Part shown: positions 41,207 through 49,329 of the stretch, piece after piece | Numbering within the stretch: position 1 is the first letter of the stretch | Layout of the letters: each line of letters opens with the position of its first letter | Assembly: GCF_039545055.1 (NCBI RefSeq) | Contig: NZ_BAABRP010000003.1 | Coordinates: 113,501 to 177,500, forward strand | Reading direction: 5' to 3' | Source of the DNA: Deinococcus carri | Lineage (GTDB): Bacteria; Deinococcota; Deinococci; Deinococcales; Deinococcaceae | Length of the DNA: 64,000 bases | Made by a program: the position numbers and the translations under genes | Notes under the pieces: generated by a model | What the model saw: only the letters and a program-made list of their open reading frames with translations | Database searches by the model: none | Told to the model about the DNA's origin: nothing

Positions 41207-44200
41207 ATGACCCAGACCCATCCCAGCGACCGCCGCTTCTTCACGAACGAGCCGGGTGCCACGCTGCACGACCGTTTCGGGAAGATTCTCGACCATGCCC
41301 AGTTTTTCGACGTTCTGGTCGGCTACTTCCGCACCAGCGGCTACAAGGCGATGCACGACAAGCTGAACAGCGTGGAGAAGATGCGGATCCTCGTGGGTCT
41401 GAACGTCGACCAGCGCAGTTTCGACCTCTTCTCGCAGGCCCATCAGGGCATGCTGGACTTCGAATCCCACGCCCGGTCGAAGGAGCAGTTCACCGAGCAA
41501 CTTGTCAACGAACTGGAGTACGGGGACGACGCCGCAGAAGTCGAGGCCTCCGCGCGGCAGTTCATCGGGTCCATCCAGAGCGGGCAGCTCGAACTCCGCG
41601 CTTTCCCATCTCAGGACCTCCACGCCAAGGTCTATATCTCGCGCTTCCCGGACACGTTCCCTGATTACGGGCGCGTCATCACCGGTTCCAGCAACTTCAG
41701 CCTGAACGGCCTCGTCGCACAGCGAGAGTTCAACGTCGAACTCAAAGACCGCAACGACGTGGACTTCGCCCTCGCGAAGTTCGAGGACCTCTGGCGCGAT
41801 GGCGTGGACGTCAGCATGACCTACGTCGACACGGTCCAGCAAAAGACGTGGCTCTCCGAGGCCATCACGCCTTACGAGATCTACCTGAAGTTCCTCTACG
41901 AATACTTCAAGGAGGACATCAACCTCGACAACGAGGTGGACATCGACCTGCCCGACGGCTTCATGGATCTCGCTTACCAGAAGCAGGCCGTGTTGACCGC
42001 CCGCAAGATCCTCGAAGCGTATGGCGGCGTCTTCATCGCAGACGTGGTCGGTCTCGGGAAGACGTACATCAGCGCGATGCTCCTGCAAGGGTACCCGGGG
42101 CGAAAACTGGTCATCTGCCCCCCGCCCCTTGAAAACTACTGGCGCGAAACCTTCCTTGAATTCGGCGTGCGCGGCGTGGAGGTCCGCTCGCTCGGCAAAC
42201 TGGACGAGATTCGCGAACGCGGCACCGAGAAGTACCAGTACGTCCTGATCGACGAGGCCCACCGCTTCCGGACGGACACCACCCAGACCTACCAGACCCT
42301 GCATGACATCTGCTGGGGCAAGCGCGTCATCCTGGTGTCTGCCACACCGCTCAACAACCGCCTCGAAGACATCCTCAGCCTGCTGAAACTGTTCCAGCCC
42401 GCGCGGCGGGGGACGATTCCCGGTGTGCCGAACCTCGAAGCCTTCTTCAAGGAGTTGAACCAGTCCCTCAAGCTGTACGAGAAGGGCACACCCGAGTACC
42501 TCGAAGCGGTCAAGCGGGCCTCCGAGCAGGTGCGTGAGAAGGTGCTCTCGCACGTCATGGTCCGGCGGACCCGTACAGAGATCCAGAAGTTTTTCTCGCA
42601 GGATCTCCAAGAGCAGAACCTGAGTTTCCCGACTCTCGCGCCGCCTCAACGCATCATCTACGAATTTGACGAGAGAACAAACGAGGTCTTCGACGAGACG
42701 ATGGAGTTGCTGCGGGAGTTCCAGTACACCCGTTACACGCCTCTGCTGTACCTCCAGAAGGCGATTACCGGGCAGCAGCGGCAGGGGCAACGGAACGTCG
42801 GCGGGTTCATGAAAGGCATCCTCGTCAAACGCCTCGAATCGTCGTTTCATGCCTTCCGCCTCACGGTCGCCCGCTTCATCACGTCGTATGAACGCTTCAT
42901 CGAGATGTTCGAAGGGGGCACCATCCTCATCGGCAAGAACCTCGACGTGTACGAACTCCTCAACAGCGACGACGAGGCTCGATTGCTCGACCTGGAGGGC
43001 AAGGGCAAGCTCGACCGTTACGCAGCCACCGACTTCGATGACGAGTATCTGCCCAGGCTCCGGCAGGATCTCGATCTGCTCCGCCGGATCCAGTCGCTCT
43101 GGCAGGACGTTCATGAGGATCCAAAGCTCGACGCTTTCCTGCATGAACTGAAAGTCAACCCACGCCTGAAAGGGCAGCGCGTGCTGATCTTCACGGAGTC
43201 GAAGGAGACCGGAGCTTATCTGTACGAACATCTGCGCAGCGAGTACGGCAACGAGGTCATCGCCTACGCCAGCAACGGTGGTCGGCACGACGGTCAAAGC
43301 CTCAGTGTGCAAACCGCGCGCAGCATGATCGAGAACGCCTTCGACCCCAAGCGCGCGCGCAAGGAGGAGTCCCCCTTGCGTCTGCTCGTCACGACCGATG
43401 TGCTCGCAGAAGGGATGAACCTGCACCGCGCTGCTGTGGTGATCAACTACGACCTGCCGTGGAACCCTACGCGGGTTCTTCAACGCGTGGGACGCGTCAA
43501 CCGCGTCGGTACGAAGCACACCGAAGTCTCGGTCTTCAACTTCTTCCCCACCGCTCGTTCGGAGAGTCACCTCGGCCTGGAGCAGCGCATCAAGGCCAAG
43601 CTCCAGAGCTTTCACGACACGCTCGGTGAGGACGCCAAATACCTCAGCGACGACGAGGAGATTGCCAGCCACAACTTCAGCGACCGGCTCTACCAGCGCC
43701 TCAGCACGAAAGCTGGCCTCGAAGAGCAGGAGGAGCGCAGTGAATTGCAGTACCTGCAACTGCTGCGTGACATCCGGGACAAGGAGCCGACACTCTTCGA
43801 ACGCATCAAACGCCTGCCTCGCAAGGGGCGCAGCGCACGCCCCCACGAGCGCAGCACCCTGATGACCTTCTTCCGCCAGGGCAAGCTCAAGAAGGTGCTC
43901 GCCAGCATGCCCGGACAGTACAAAGTCAGCGAGGTGAACTTCTTCGAAGCGGTTGACCTGCTCGCCTGCCCGCGTGACCTCGCTCGCGTCCCGATGCCGA
44001 AGGATTACTTCGACCTGCTTCAGCGCAACAAGGAGCAGTTCGAAAGCCTCACGACGCCTGAGGAACGCATGGGGGCCACTGGAGCCAGCCATGATCGCCA
44101 CCTCGCCACCTTGCTGCGGTCGTCCGAGATGCGCCGCGTGGCGGAATTCACCGACGAGGACGAGCTCTTCCTTCAGCAAGTGCGCGCCGCCCTCGACGCG

Positions 44201-44410
44201 GGCACCGTCCCTCACAAGACCCTTCAGACCATCCGCAAAGAGATCGATGCGGCCTTGAAGAAGGGGGGGCTGCGCCCACTTCAGATCCTTGGCTGCTTCC
44301 GCAAGCACGTCACTCCCGCTCACCTCGCCCCGCTTCACTCGGGGCCGCCCGGTCAGCAGCAAAGCCGCGAGGTCATCCTCTCGGCGTACCTCGTTGGAGA
44401 CCCCACATGA
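41207..44410 (+). CDS. PLD-nuclease/SNF2-like helicase fusion (defence)
   Basis: 1067 aa. The N-terminal phospholipase-D-like domain has the HxK motif (LHAKVYI, His139/Lys141) and GSSNF (160-164), one HKD half, as in dimeric PLD nucleases. The SF2 helicase follows: motif I ADVVGLGKTY (GLGKT 282-286), motif II VLIDEAH (DEAH 349-352), motif III SATPLNN, motif VI QRVGRVNRVG. The stop overlaps the methyltransferase start (ATGA). In class 1 DISARM a SNF2-type helicase (DrmD) and adenine methylase (DrmMI) accompany DrmA/B, and DrmC is a PLD protein; here PLD and helicase are one chain. It may instead form an independent two-gene restriction system. Confidence 0.85.
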   Translation: MTQTHPSDRRFFTNEPGATLHDRFGKILDHAQFFDVLVGYFRTSGYKAMHDKLNSVEKMRILVGLNVDQRSFDLFSQAHQGMLDFESHARSKEQFTEQLVNELEYGDDAAEVEASARQFIGSIQSGQLELRAFPSQDLHAKVYISRFPDTFPDYGRVITGSSNFSLNGLVAQREFNVELKDRNDVDFALAKFEDLWRDGVDVSMTYVDTVQQKTWLSEAITPYEIYLKFLYEYFKEDINLDNEVDIDLPDGFMDLAYQKQAVLTARKILEAYGGVFIADVVGLGKTYISAMLLQGYPGRKLVICPPPLENYWRETFLEFGVRGVEVRSLGKLDEIRERGTEKYQYVLIDEAHRFRTDTTQTYQTLHDICWGKRVILVSATPLNNRLEDILSLLKLFQPARRGTIPGVPNLEAFFKELNQSLKLYEKGTPEYLEAVKRASEQVREKVLSHVMVRRTRTEIQKFFSQDLQEQNLSFPTLAPPQRIIYEFDERTNEVFDETMELLREFQYTRYTPLLYLQKAITGQQRQGQRNVGGFMKGILVKRLESSFHAFRLTVARFITSYERFIEMFEGGTILIGKNLDVYELLNSDDEARLLDLEGKGKLDRYAATDFDDEYLPRLRQDLDLLRRIQSLWQDVHEDPKLDAFLHELKVNPRLKGQRVLIFTESKETGAYLYEHLRSEYGNEVIAYASNGGRHDGQSLSVQTARSMIENAFDPKRARKEESPLRLLVTTDVLAEGMNLHRAAVVINYDLPWNPTRVLQRVGRVNRVGTKHTEVSVFNFFPTARSESHLGLEQRIKAKLQSFHDTLGEDAKYLSDDEEIASHNFSDRLYQRLSTKAGLEEQEERSELQYLQLLRDIRDKEPTLFERIKRLPRKGRSARPHERSTLMTFFRQGKLKKVLASMPGQYKVSEVNFFEAVDLLACPRDLARVPMPKDYFDLLQRNKEQFESLTTPEERMGATGASHDRHLATLLRSSEMRRVAEFTDEDELFLQQVRAALDAGTVPHKTLQTIRKEIDAALKKGGLRPLQILGCFRKHVTPAHLAPLHSGPPGQQQSREVILSAYLVGDPT

Positions 44411-47400
44411 ACCACGAACAGGCCTGCCGCCTTATCCACACCACCTTCGAAGCGCCTTACGACGAGACCCGCTTCCGCGTCTTCGTCCGCAACCTCCTCG
44501 GCCACTGGCAAGAGGAGCAGCGTCCCGCTTCGAGCGGGTCAGCGGTCAGCGAGGCGTTTCGCGATACCGTCACACAGGTCAAACACCTCGGGCACTTCAC
44601 CGACGCTGCGCGGCAGGATGTCGATGTCCTCGCCGTTCGCCTGAAAAGCGGCCTGACACTGGAACGCGCGCGCACCGCGCAGCGCAACTTCGTCGCGCGG
44701 TATCTCGAAGGAAGTGGGCGGGACGCGGCCATCGTCGCCTTCTACAGCGAAGACACCACCGAATGGCGCTTCTCGCTGATCAAGCTCGAACTCAACTACG
44801 TCACGCGAGAGGATGGGAAAGGGGCGTTCCAGAAGAATGTGACCCCGGCCAAGCGCCTCTCCTTCCTCGTGGGTCCCGGTGAGGGCAGCCACACGGCCCA
44901 GCGGCGACTCGTCGGCCTCCTCGAAGACGAAGGCACACCAACGCTCGCGGCCATCGAGGACGCCTTCAGCATCGAAGTCGTCACCGACGAGTTCTTCGAG
45001 AGCTACAAGCGTCTGTTCCTGACACTCAAGGGCGACCTCGACGACATTGTGGCGAGCGACGTCCAGGTGGCCGCCGAGTTCAGCGCGAAAGCCATCGACA
45101 CCGCCACGTTCGCCAAGCGGCTGATGGGGCAACTCGTCTTCCTCTACTTCATCCAGAAGAAAGGTTGGCTCGGTGTGGAGAAGCACCACCGCTGGGGTGA
45201 AGGGCCGCGCGACTTCCTGCGCAGGCTCTACCGGAAAGACATCGTTCCGTACGACAACTTCTTCGACGACCTGCTCGAACCACTGTTCTACGAGGGCCTG
45301 GCCCTCGACCGCAGCGTGGAGGATCACTACTTCCACCACCTGCGTTGCCGTGTGCCCTTCCTGAACGGCGGCCTGTTTGAGCCGATGAACGGGTACGACT
45401 GGGTGAACATCGGTATCCGGGTGCCGGACCAGCACATCGGCGACGTGCTCGACACCTTCGACCTCTACAACTTCACCGTGCAGGAAGACTCCCCGCTGGA
45501 CAAAGAGGTCGCCGTCGACCCGGAGATGCTCGGGAAAGTCTTCGAGAATCTGCTGGAAGTTACCGACCGCAAGAGCAAGGGGGCGTTCTACACGCCCCGC
45601 GAGATCGTGCACTACATGGCGCAGGACGCCCTGATCCACTACCTCGACCGGGGCATGAACTTCGGCGAGGTGGAACTCGTGGCGGCGGCGCAGCCGGGCC
45701 TCTTCGGCAGCGCTGTGGCTCTCACGCGGCAGCCGATGCTGAGCAACCGCACCTACACCGAACGGGTGCCGGTCGCGGACATTGCCTCGTTTATTCGCTA
45801 CGCCGATCTGGCGATAGAGAACGACGCCGCCACCGCCGCGAAAGGGCAAGAAACTGCGGCATACAGCTTCAAGGTGCCCGCGAGCATTCGAACCCATGCC
45901 CGTGAACTTGATGATTTGCTGGCCCGCGTGAAGGTCATCGACCCGGCCATCGGCTCCGGGGCGTTCCCGGTGGGTGTGCTGACCGAGATCATCCGCAGCC
46001 GCGCCTTCCTCACGCCGTTTCTGGGGAGCAATGAGGACCGGAGCGCCTACACGCTCAAACGCCACGCGATCTTCGAGAGCATCTATGGCGTGGACATCGA
46101 CGCCGCCGCTGTAGACATCGCCAAACTGCGCCTCTGGCTCTCCCTGGTCGTGGACGAAACCGACTTCAGCAGTATCAAGCCGCTGCCGAACCTCGACTAC
46201 AAGATCGTCGTGGGCAACACCATGAGCCGCATCGAAGGGTTCACGGACTTCGCCGCGCGGGACCGACTGGCAGAACTCAAACAGACCTACTTCAACGAAA
46301 GCCAGCGCACCCGCAAGCAGGAATTGCGGCAGGAGATCAACGAAGCCACCCAGAAGGTGTATGCGGCGGCCCGGCACTGGGGTCAGGACGGCACCTTCGA
46401 CTTCCATGTGGCCTTTGGCGAGGTCTTCCGCGAAGGCGGCTTCGACATAGCCATCGGCAACCCGCCTTATGTACGGCAGGAACTGATCAAGGAGCTCAAG
46501 CCGGCACTGAAGAAGGCGTTTCCGGACGTCTACAACGGGACGGCGGACCTCTACACGTACTTCTACGGGGCCGCGCTGGAGGTGCTGAAGCCAGGCGGTG
46601 TGCTCGCGTTCATCACACCGAACAAGTGGTTCAAGGCGAACTATGGCAAAAGCCTGCGCCGCCACCTCGCAGAGAAGATGGCGATCCACAACATCATCGA
46701 CTTTGGGGAACTGCCCGTCTTCAAGAACGCCACGACCTACCCGATGATTTTCATAGCCGAGAAGAAGGATGGCCGGACGGTGGACACGGTGCTGACCGAG
46801 GTGAAAAACCTGGCAGCCCCTTATCCGGACATCGAGCTTCTGGTTGCAGAGCAGGGGCAGATTCTGCCGCAGGATGCCATCAAGGGCGACGAGTGGCGAC
46901 TCATGAGCAATGACCTTGCGAAAATGGTCGAGCAAATGCGGTCGCGGGGCATTCCCCTTGGGGAGTATGTCGGTAACAAGATCTATTGGGGAATAAAGAC
47001 CGGATGCAACGAGGCATTTGTCATCGATGCGGAAAAGCGGGATGAACTTATTGCCGCTGATCCAAACAGCGCCGAAATCATTAAGCCCCTTGCAGTGGGC
47101 GATGATGTCAGGCGCTGGCATATCAGGGATAAAAAGCGCTACCTCATTGTGACTCGAATTGGCGTAGACATTCAGCGTTACCCTGCTGTCTTTGCCCATC
47201 TTAAAAAGTTTGAAGATCGCCTTCGTGCCCGATCTGATCAGGGAAATCATTGGTGGGAACTGCGCTCTTGCGACTACTACGATGCATTCGATAGGCCCAA
47301 GATTATCTACCCAGACATTGTCCAGCACGGCCGCTTTACGATTGATAAGTCCGGCACGTTTTCAAACGATACAACATTCATATTGCCAGCTGAAGACTAT

Positions 47401-47649
47401 TATTTATTAGCCTTACTAAATTCGAAAGTTGTATGGAATTACTTAATTTCAGTTAGCGCATCCATTCAAGGGAAATCACTGAGAATGAAGAAGATATATG
47501 TATCAACGATTCCCATTCCGGACGCCGATAATACTACCAAAAATCAACTTTCCGAATTAGCTAAAAATTGTTTGGAGAATAAGAGAGGAGATTTGGACAA
47601 AGTGGAAGCTGAAATCAACGAAGTCGCTACTAAACTATACGGATTATAA
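44407..47649 (+). CDS. Eco57I-class DNA adenine methyltransferase with switchable target-recognition module
   Basis: 1080 aa. Residues 1-340 are a nuclease-free-looking N-terminal region; FYTPREIVHYM and VIDPAIGSGAFPVGVL (about 510) form the SAM-binding part; the catalytic motif is GNPPY (Asn685-Tyr688). The C-terminal target-recognition region begins near codon 850. At codon 856 (46972) the gene enters a 14-bp sequence that is repeated inverted at 48350-48363; from here base composition turns AT-rich. An alternative C-terminus lies on the opposite strand. Likely the modification and specificity subunit partnering the PLD-helicase (DrmMI- or PglX-like). Confidence 0.88.
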   Translation: MNHEQACRLIHTTFEAPYDETRFRVFVRNLLGHWQEEQRPASSGSAVSEAFRDTVTQVKHLGHFTDAARQDVDVLAVRLKSGLTLERARTAQRNFVARYLEGSGRDAAIVAFYSEDTTEWRFSLIKLELNYVTREDGKGAFQKNVTPAKRLSFLVGPGEGSHTAQRRLVGLLEDEGTPTLAAIEDAFSIEVVTDEFFESYKRLFLTLKGDLDDIVASDVQVAAEFSAKAIDTATFAKRLMGQLVFLYFIQKKGWLGVEKHHRWGEGPRDFLRRLYRKDIVPYDNFFDDLLEPLFYEGLALDRSVEDHYFHHLRCRVPFLNGGLFEPMNGYDWVNIGIRVPDQHIGDVLDTFDLYNFTVQEDSPLDKEVAVDPEMLGKVFENLLEVTDRKSKGAFYTPREIVHYMAQDALIHYLDRGMNFGEVELVAAAQPGLFGSAVALTRQPMLSNRTYTERVPVADIASFIRYADLAIENDAATAAKGQETAAYSFKVPASIRTHARELDDLLARVKVIDPAIGSGAFPVGVLTEIIRSRAFLTPFLGSNEDRSAYTLKRHAIFESIYGVDIDAAAVDIAKLRLWLSLVVDETDFSSIKPLPNLDYKIVVGNTMSRIEGFTDFAARDRLAELKQTYFNESQRTRKQELRQEINEATQKVYAAARHWGQDGTFDFHVAFGEVFREGGFDIAIGNPPYVRQELIKELKPALKKAFPDVYNGTADLYTYFYGAALEVLKPGGVLAFITPNKWFKANYGKSLRRHLAEKMAIHNIIDFGELPVFKNATTYPMIFIAEKKDGRTVDTVLTEVKNLAAPYPDIELLVAEQGQILPQDAIKGDEWRLMSNDLAKMVEQMRSRGIPLGEYVGNKIYWGIKTGCNEAFVIDAEKRDELIAADPNSAEIIKPLAVGDDVRRWHIRDKKRYLIVTRIGVDIQRYPAVFAHLKKFEDRLRARSDQGNHWWELRSCDYYDAFDRPKIIYPDIVQHGRFTIDKSGTFSNDTTFILPAEDYYLLALLNSKVVWNYLISVSASIQGKSLRMKKIYVSTIPIPDADNTTKNQLSELAKNCLENKRGDLDKVEAEINEVATKLYGL
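46972..46985 (+). repeat. Inverted repeat, proximal copy (inside methyltransferase gene)
   Basis: GGTAACAAGATCTA, codons Gly-Asn-Lys-Ile-(Tyr). Perfect inverse of 48350-48363. Confidence 0.85.
47116..47144 (+). repeat. 29-bp inverted repeat inside the two TRD modules, copy 1
   Basis: Perfectly repeated inverted at 48191-48219 and centred on the same point (47667.5) as the 14-bp repeat. Encodes part of RRWHIRDKKRYLI in both modules, although flanking bases have diverged. Confidence 0.85.
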
Positions 47650-48363
47650 ACCATATAGCTTAGATACCAAATTGCTAATCGTTTTCTCCAATAGAAGCCT
47701 GTCAGCTTTTGGATTGCTTAGAAGTATGTCAACAAGGGCAATAATCTCTTGTCGACACTCTTCGGTGGCAACTGGAATTGGCATACTTTCGAGATCCTGC
47801 TTGAAAATTCGCAGCGTATTTCCTTTAAATACGGCAAAACTTTGGAGACAAAGATTCCAAAAAGGAGCGGAGTTGAGAACGCCAAGGAGATACTTATCTT
47901 CTATTGCAATCATATAAGCGGTATTGCCAAAAAATGTTCCCGAATAATCAAGGGTAAATCTAGGCTCTTGAGCCATGTCTGGGTAGATAATCTTGGGCTT
48001 GCCGAACTCTTGAAAATAAGCTATATCATCCTGAATCTCGTACCACTTATATGTTCCAGCTTTGCGACCCGGCCACCGTTCTGACTCGTCCCAATCTTTT
48101 GGACGTGGTTCGAGACGTTCGCGGAACTGATCCAGGTGGGCGAGGATGGCGGGATATTTTTCGATTTCTATTCCGCGTCGAGTAAAGATCAGGTAGCGCT
48201 TTTTATCCCTGATATGCCACCTACGTACGTCGTCGCCGACGGCTAAGGGCCGAATCAGATCCGCACTTTTTGGATCTTTCTCAATGAGTTGCGTGCGTGT
48301 CTGCTCGTCAATCACGAAGGCGTCGTTACAGCCTGTGAGTACGCCACGGTAGATCTTGTTACC
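47644..48363 (-). CDS. Silent alternative target-recognition module of the methyltransferase
   Basis: Open frame of 239 codons from the inverted repeat at 48363 to the TAA at 47644; a GTG at 48315 could start translation of a 223-aa fragment. The segment GNKIYRGVLTGCNDAFVID aligns with GNKIYWGIKTGCNEAFVID of the active gene, then PLAVGDDVRRWHIRDKKRYLI is shared, and PKIIYPDMAQEPRFTLD and KLYGL align further on, with divergent parts between. It lacks the catalytic NPPY part, so it is a cassette, not an enzyme. It lies directly downstream of the recombinase gene on the same strand. Confidence 0.8.
   Translation of the reverse strand, partial: GNKIYRGVLTGCNDAFVIDEQTRTQLIEKDPKSADLIRPLAVGDDVRRWHIRDKKRYLIFTRRGIEIEKYPAILAHLDQFRERLEPRPKDWDESERWPGRKAGTYKWYEIQDDIAYFQEFGKPKIIYPDMAQEPRFTLDYSGTFFGNTAYMIAIEDKYLLGVLNSAPFWNLCLQSFAVFKGNTLRIFKQDLESMPIPVATEECRQEIIALVDILLSNPKADRLLLEKTISNLVSKLYGL
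48191..48219 (-). repeat. 29-bp inverted repeat inside the TRD modules, copy 2
   Basis: Perfect inverse of 47116-47144. Confidence 0.85.
48350..48363 (-). repeat. Inverted repeat, distal copy (contains recombinase stop codon)
   Basis: Reverse-strand GGTAACAAGATCTA. Its first five bases supply the last G of the Trp codon and the TAA stop of the recombinase gene. Confidence 0.85.
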
Positions 48364-49288
48364 AGTTGCCTACGCTTTGAACCAAAGCGTCATCGCTCCA
48401 CTTGGCGTAGATCCGCGCCGTGGCGAGGTTGGTGTGCCCCAGATGCCGCGCCACGCATTCAAGGCTGCCCGTTTCGCGGCTCAGGCGCGTACCTGCGTAG
48501 TGGCGCATGGAGTGCCACGCCCGGTAAGGCACCGCCGTGAGGTCGCACAGGGCTTTCAACGTACGCCGGGCCGTCTGGTACGTCATGGCCTCTTCGGGGC
48601 ACAGCGGGGCCGCTTTGAGCGCCTCCCTGAGCGTCCGGCTCAGGACGACCCGCCTGGCCTTCCCGCCCTTGCCATTGCGGACCATCAGTGCGTCCTCCGT
48701 CACGTCGTCTGCTTTCACGCTCAAGGCCTCACTGATCCGCAGCCCAGCATGGGCACACAACAGGATCAGCCGCCGGAACTTCGGCGGGCTGGCGTTCACG
48801 AGGGTGTCGATCTCAGCCACCTGATATGGCAGACGCTTCTCCCATGGTGGCGTCGGATCTCTCATTGCCTTGACGTCCTGAAGGGGATCAGTCTGGATGT
48901 CGGTCGCCCAGCGGAGGGCGCGGTAAAAGGCACGGACACCAGCCATTCTGACCCGAACGGTAGCCGCAGCCTTCCCGACAGTCTCCATGCCCCTGACCCA
49001 GAGAAGGCCCTGCTCAGGGGTGGCACGGAGGATGTTGACGGCATTGCGCTTTGCGTAGGTGAGAAACTGACGGACACTGGTGGTGTACGAGCGCAGAGTG
49101 TGGTCGCTGATCCGCCCGCCCGCCTCTCCGAAGGCCAGCAGATGCGCCTTCATCAGGTCGCATAGTGTTTGTTGATCACCGTTCTGAACAGCCTGAAAGG
49201 TCTGACGCCGGAGTTCGGCGCGCGGGAGTGACAGAAGCCGCTGGGACTGGTTTAGGGGGCCGCGGTAAAGCTCCAATGCATAAGGCAT
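48359..49288 (-). CDS. Tyrosine recombinase (XerC/D-like integrase)
   Basis: 309 aa. SAM-like N-terminal core-binding domain (about 40-130) and a catalytic domain with Arg184 (HAGLRISEAL), Lys in GKGGKARR (208-210), His259-x-x-Arg262 (WHSMRHYAG), His285 (LGHTN) and nucleophile Tyr294 (ARIYAKW). The complete set indicates an active enzyme. It lies 41 bp after tniQ, the place of the tniR resolvase in Tn5053/Tn402, so it may resolve cointegrates. It also touches the invertible cassette, so it may invert it. The two roles are not exclusive. Confidence 0.88.
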   Translation of the reverse strand: MPYALELYRGPLNQSQRLLSLPRAELRRQTFQAVQNGDQQTLCDLMKAHLLAFGEAGGRISDHTLRSYTTSVRQFLTYAKRNAVNILRATPEQGLLWVRGMETVGKAAATVRVRMAGVRAFYRALRWATDIQTDPLQDVKAMRDPTPPWEKRLPYQVAEIDTLVNASPPKFRRLILLCAHAGLRISEALSVKADDVTEDALMVRNGKGGKARRVVLSRTLREALKAAPLCPEEAMTYQTARRTLKALCDLTAVPYRAWHSMRHYAGTRLSRETGSLECVARHLGHTNLATARIYAKWSDDALVQSVGNW

Positions 49289-49329
49289 AGAACAGATTCT
49301 GACGCGCTACCTCCGCATCGCGTTCGCCT

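Larger units (their letters stand above)
46972..48363. other. Candidate invertible specificity (TRD) cassette
   Basis: 1392-bp segment bounded by a perfect 14-bp inverted repeat GGTAACAAGATCTA (46972-46985 and, inverted, 48350-48363). It holds two homologous C-terminal modules tail to tail with overlapping stops (KLYGL ends at 47644-47649). Both modules are in frame from the repeat. Inversion would join codon 855 of the methyltransferase to the other module (239 aa) and give a 1094-aa protein. A tyrosine recombinase gene abuts the segment. Confidence 0.8.

Noticed and set aside
41183..44362. 1059-codon minus-strand ORF opposite the PLD-helicase
   Set aside because: Antisense frame rich in Val, Leu, Glu and His without motifs; the plus strand has full helicase and PLD motifs.
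44539..47328. 929-codon minus-strand ORF opposite the methyltransferase
   Set aside because: Antisense shadow; the plus strand has the NPPY and SAM-binding motifs.
47644..48315. Silent module as a stand-alone methyltransferase gene
   Set aside because: It lacks the SAM-binding and NPPY motifs and begins exactly at the inverted repeat; better read as an alternative cassette.
48289..49165. Plus-strand ORFs opposite the tyrosine recombinase
   Set aside because: The minus strand has the full catalytic set Arg-Lys-His-Arg-His-Tyr; the plus frames have no motif.
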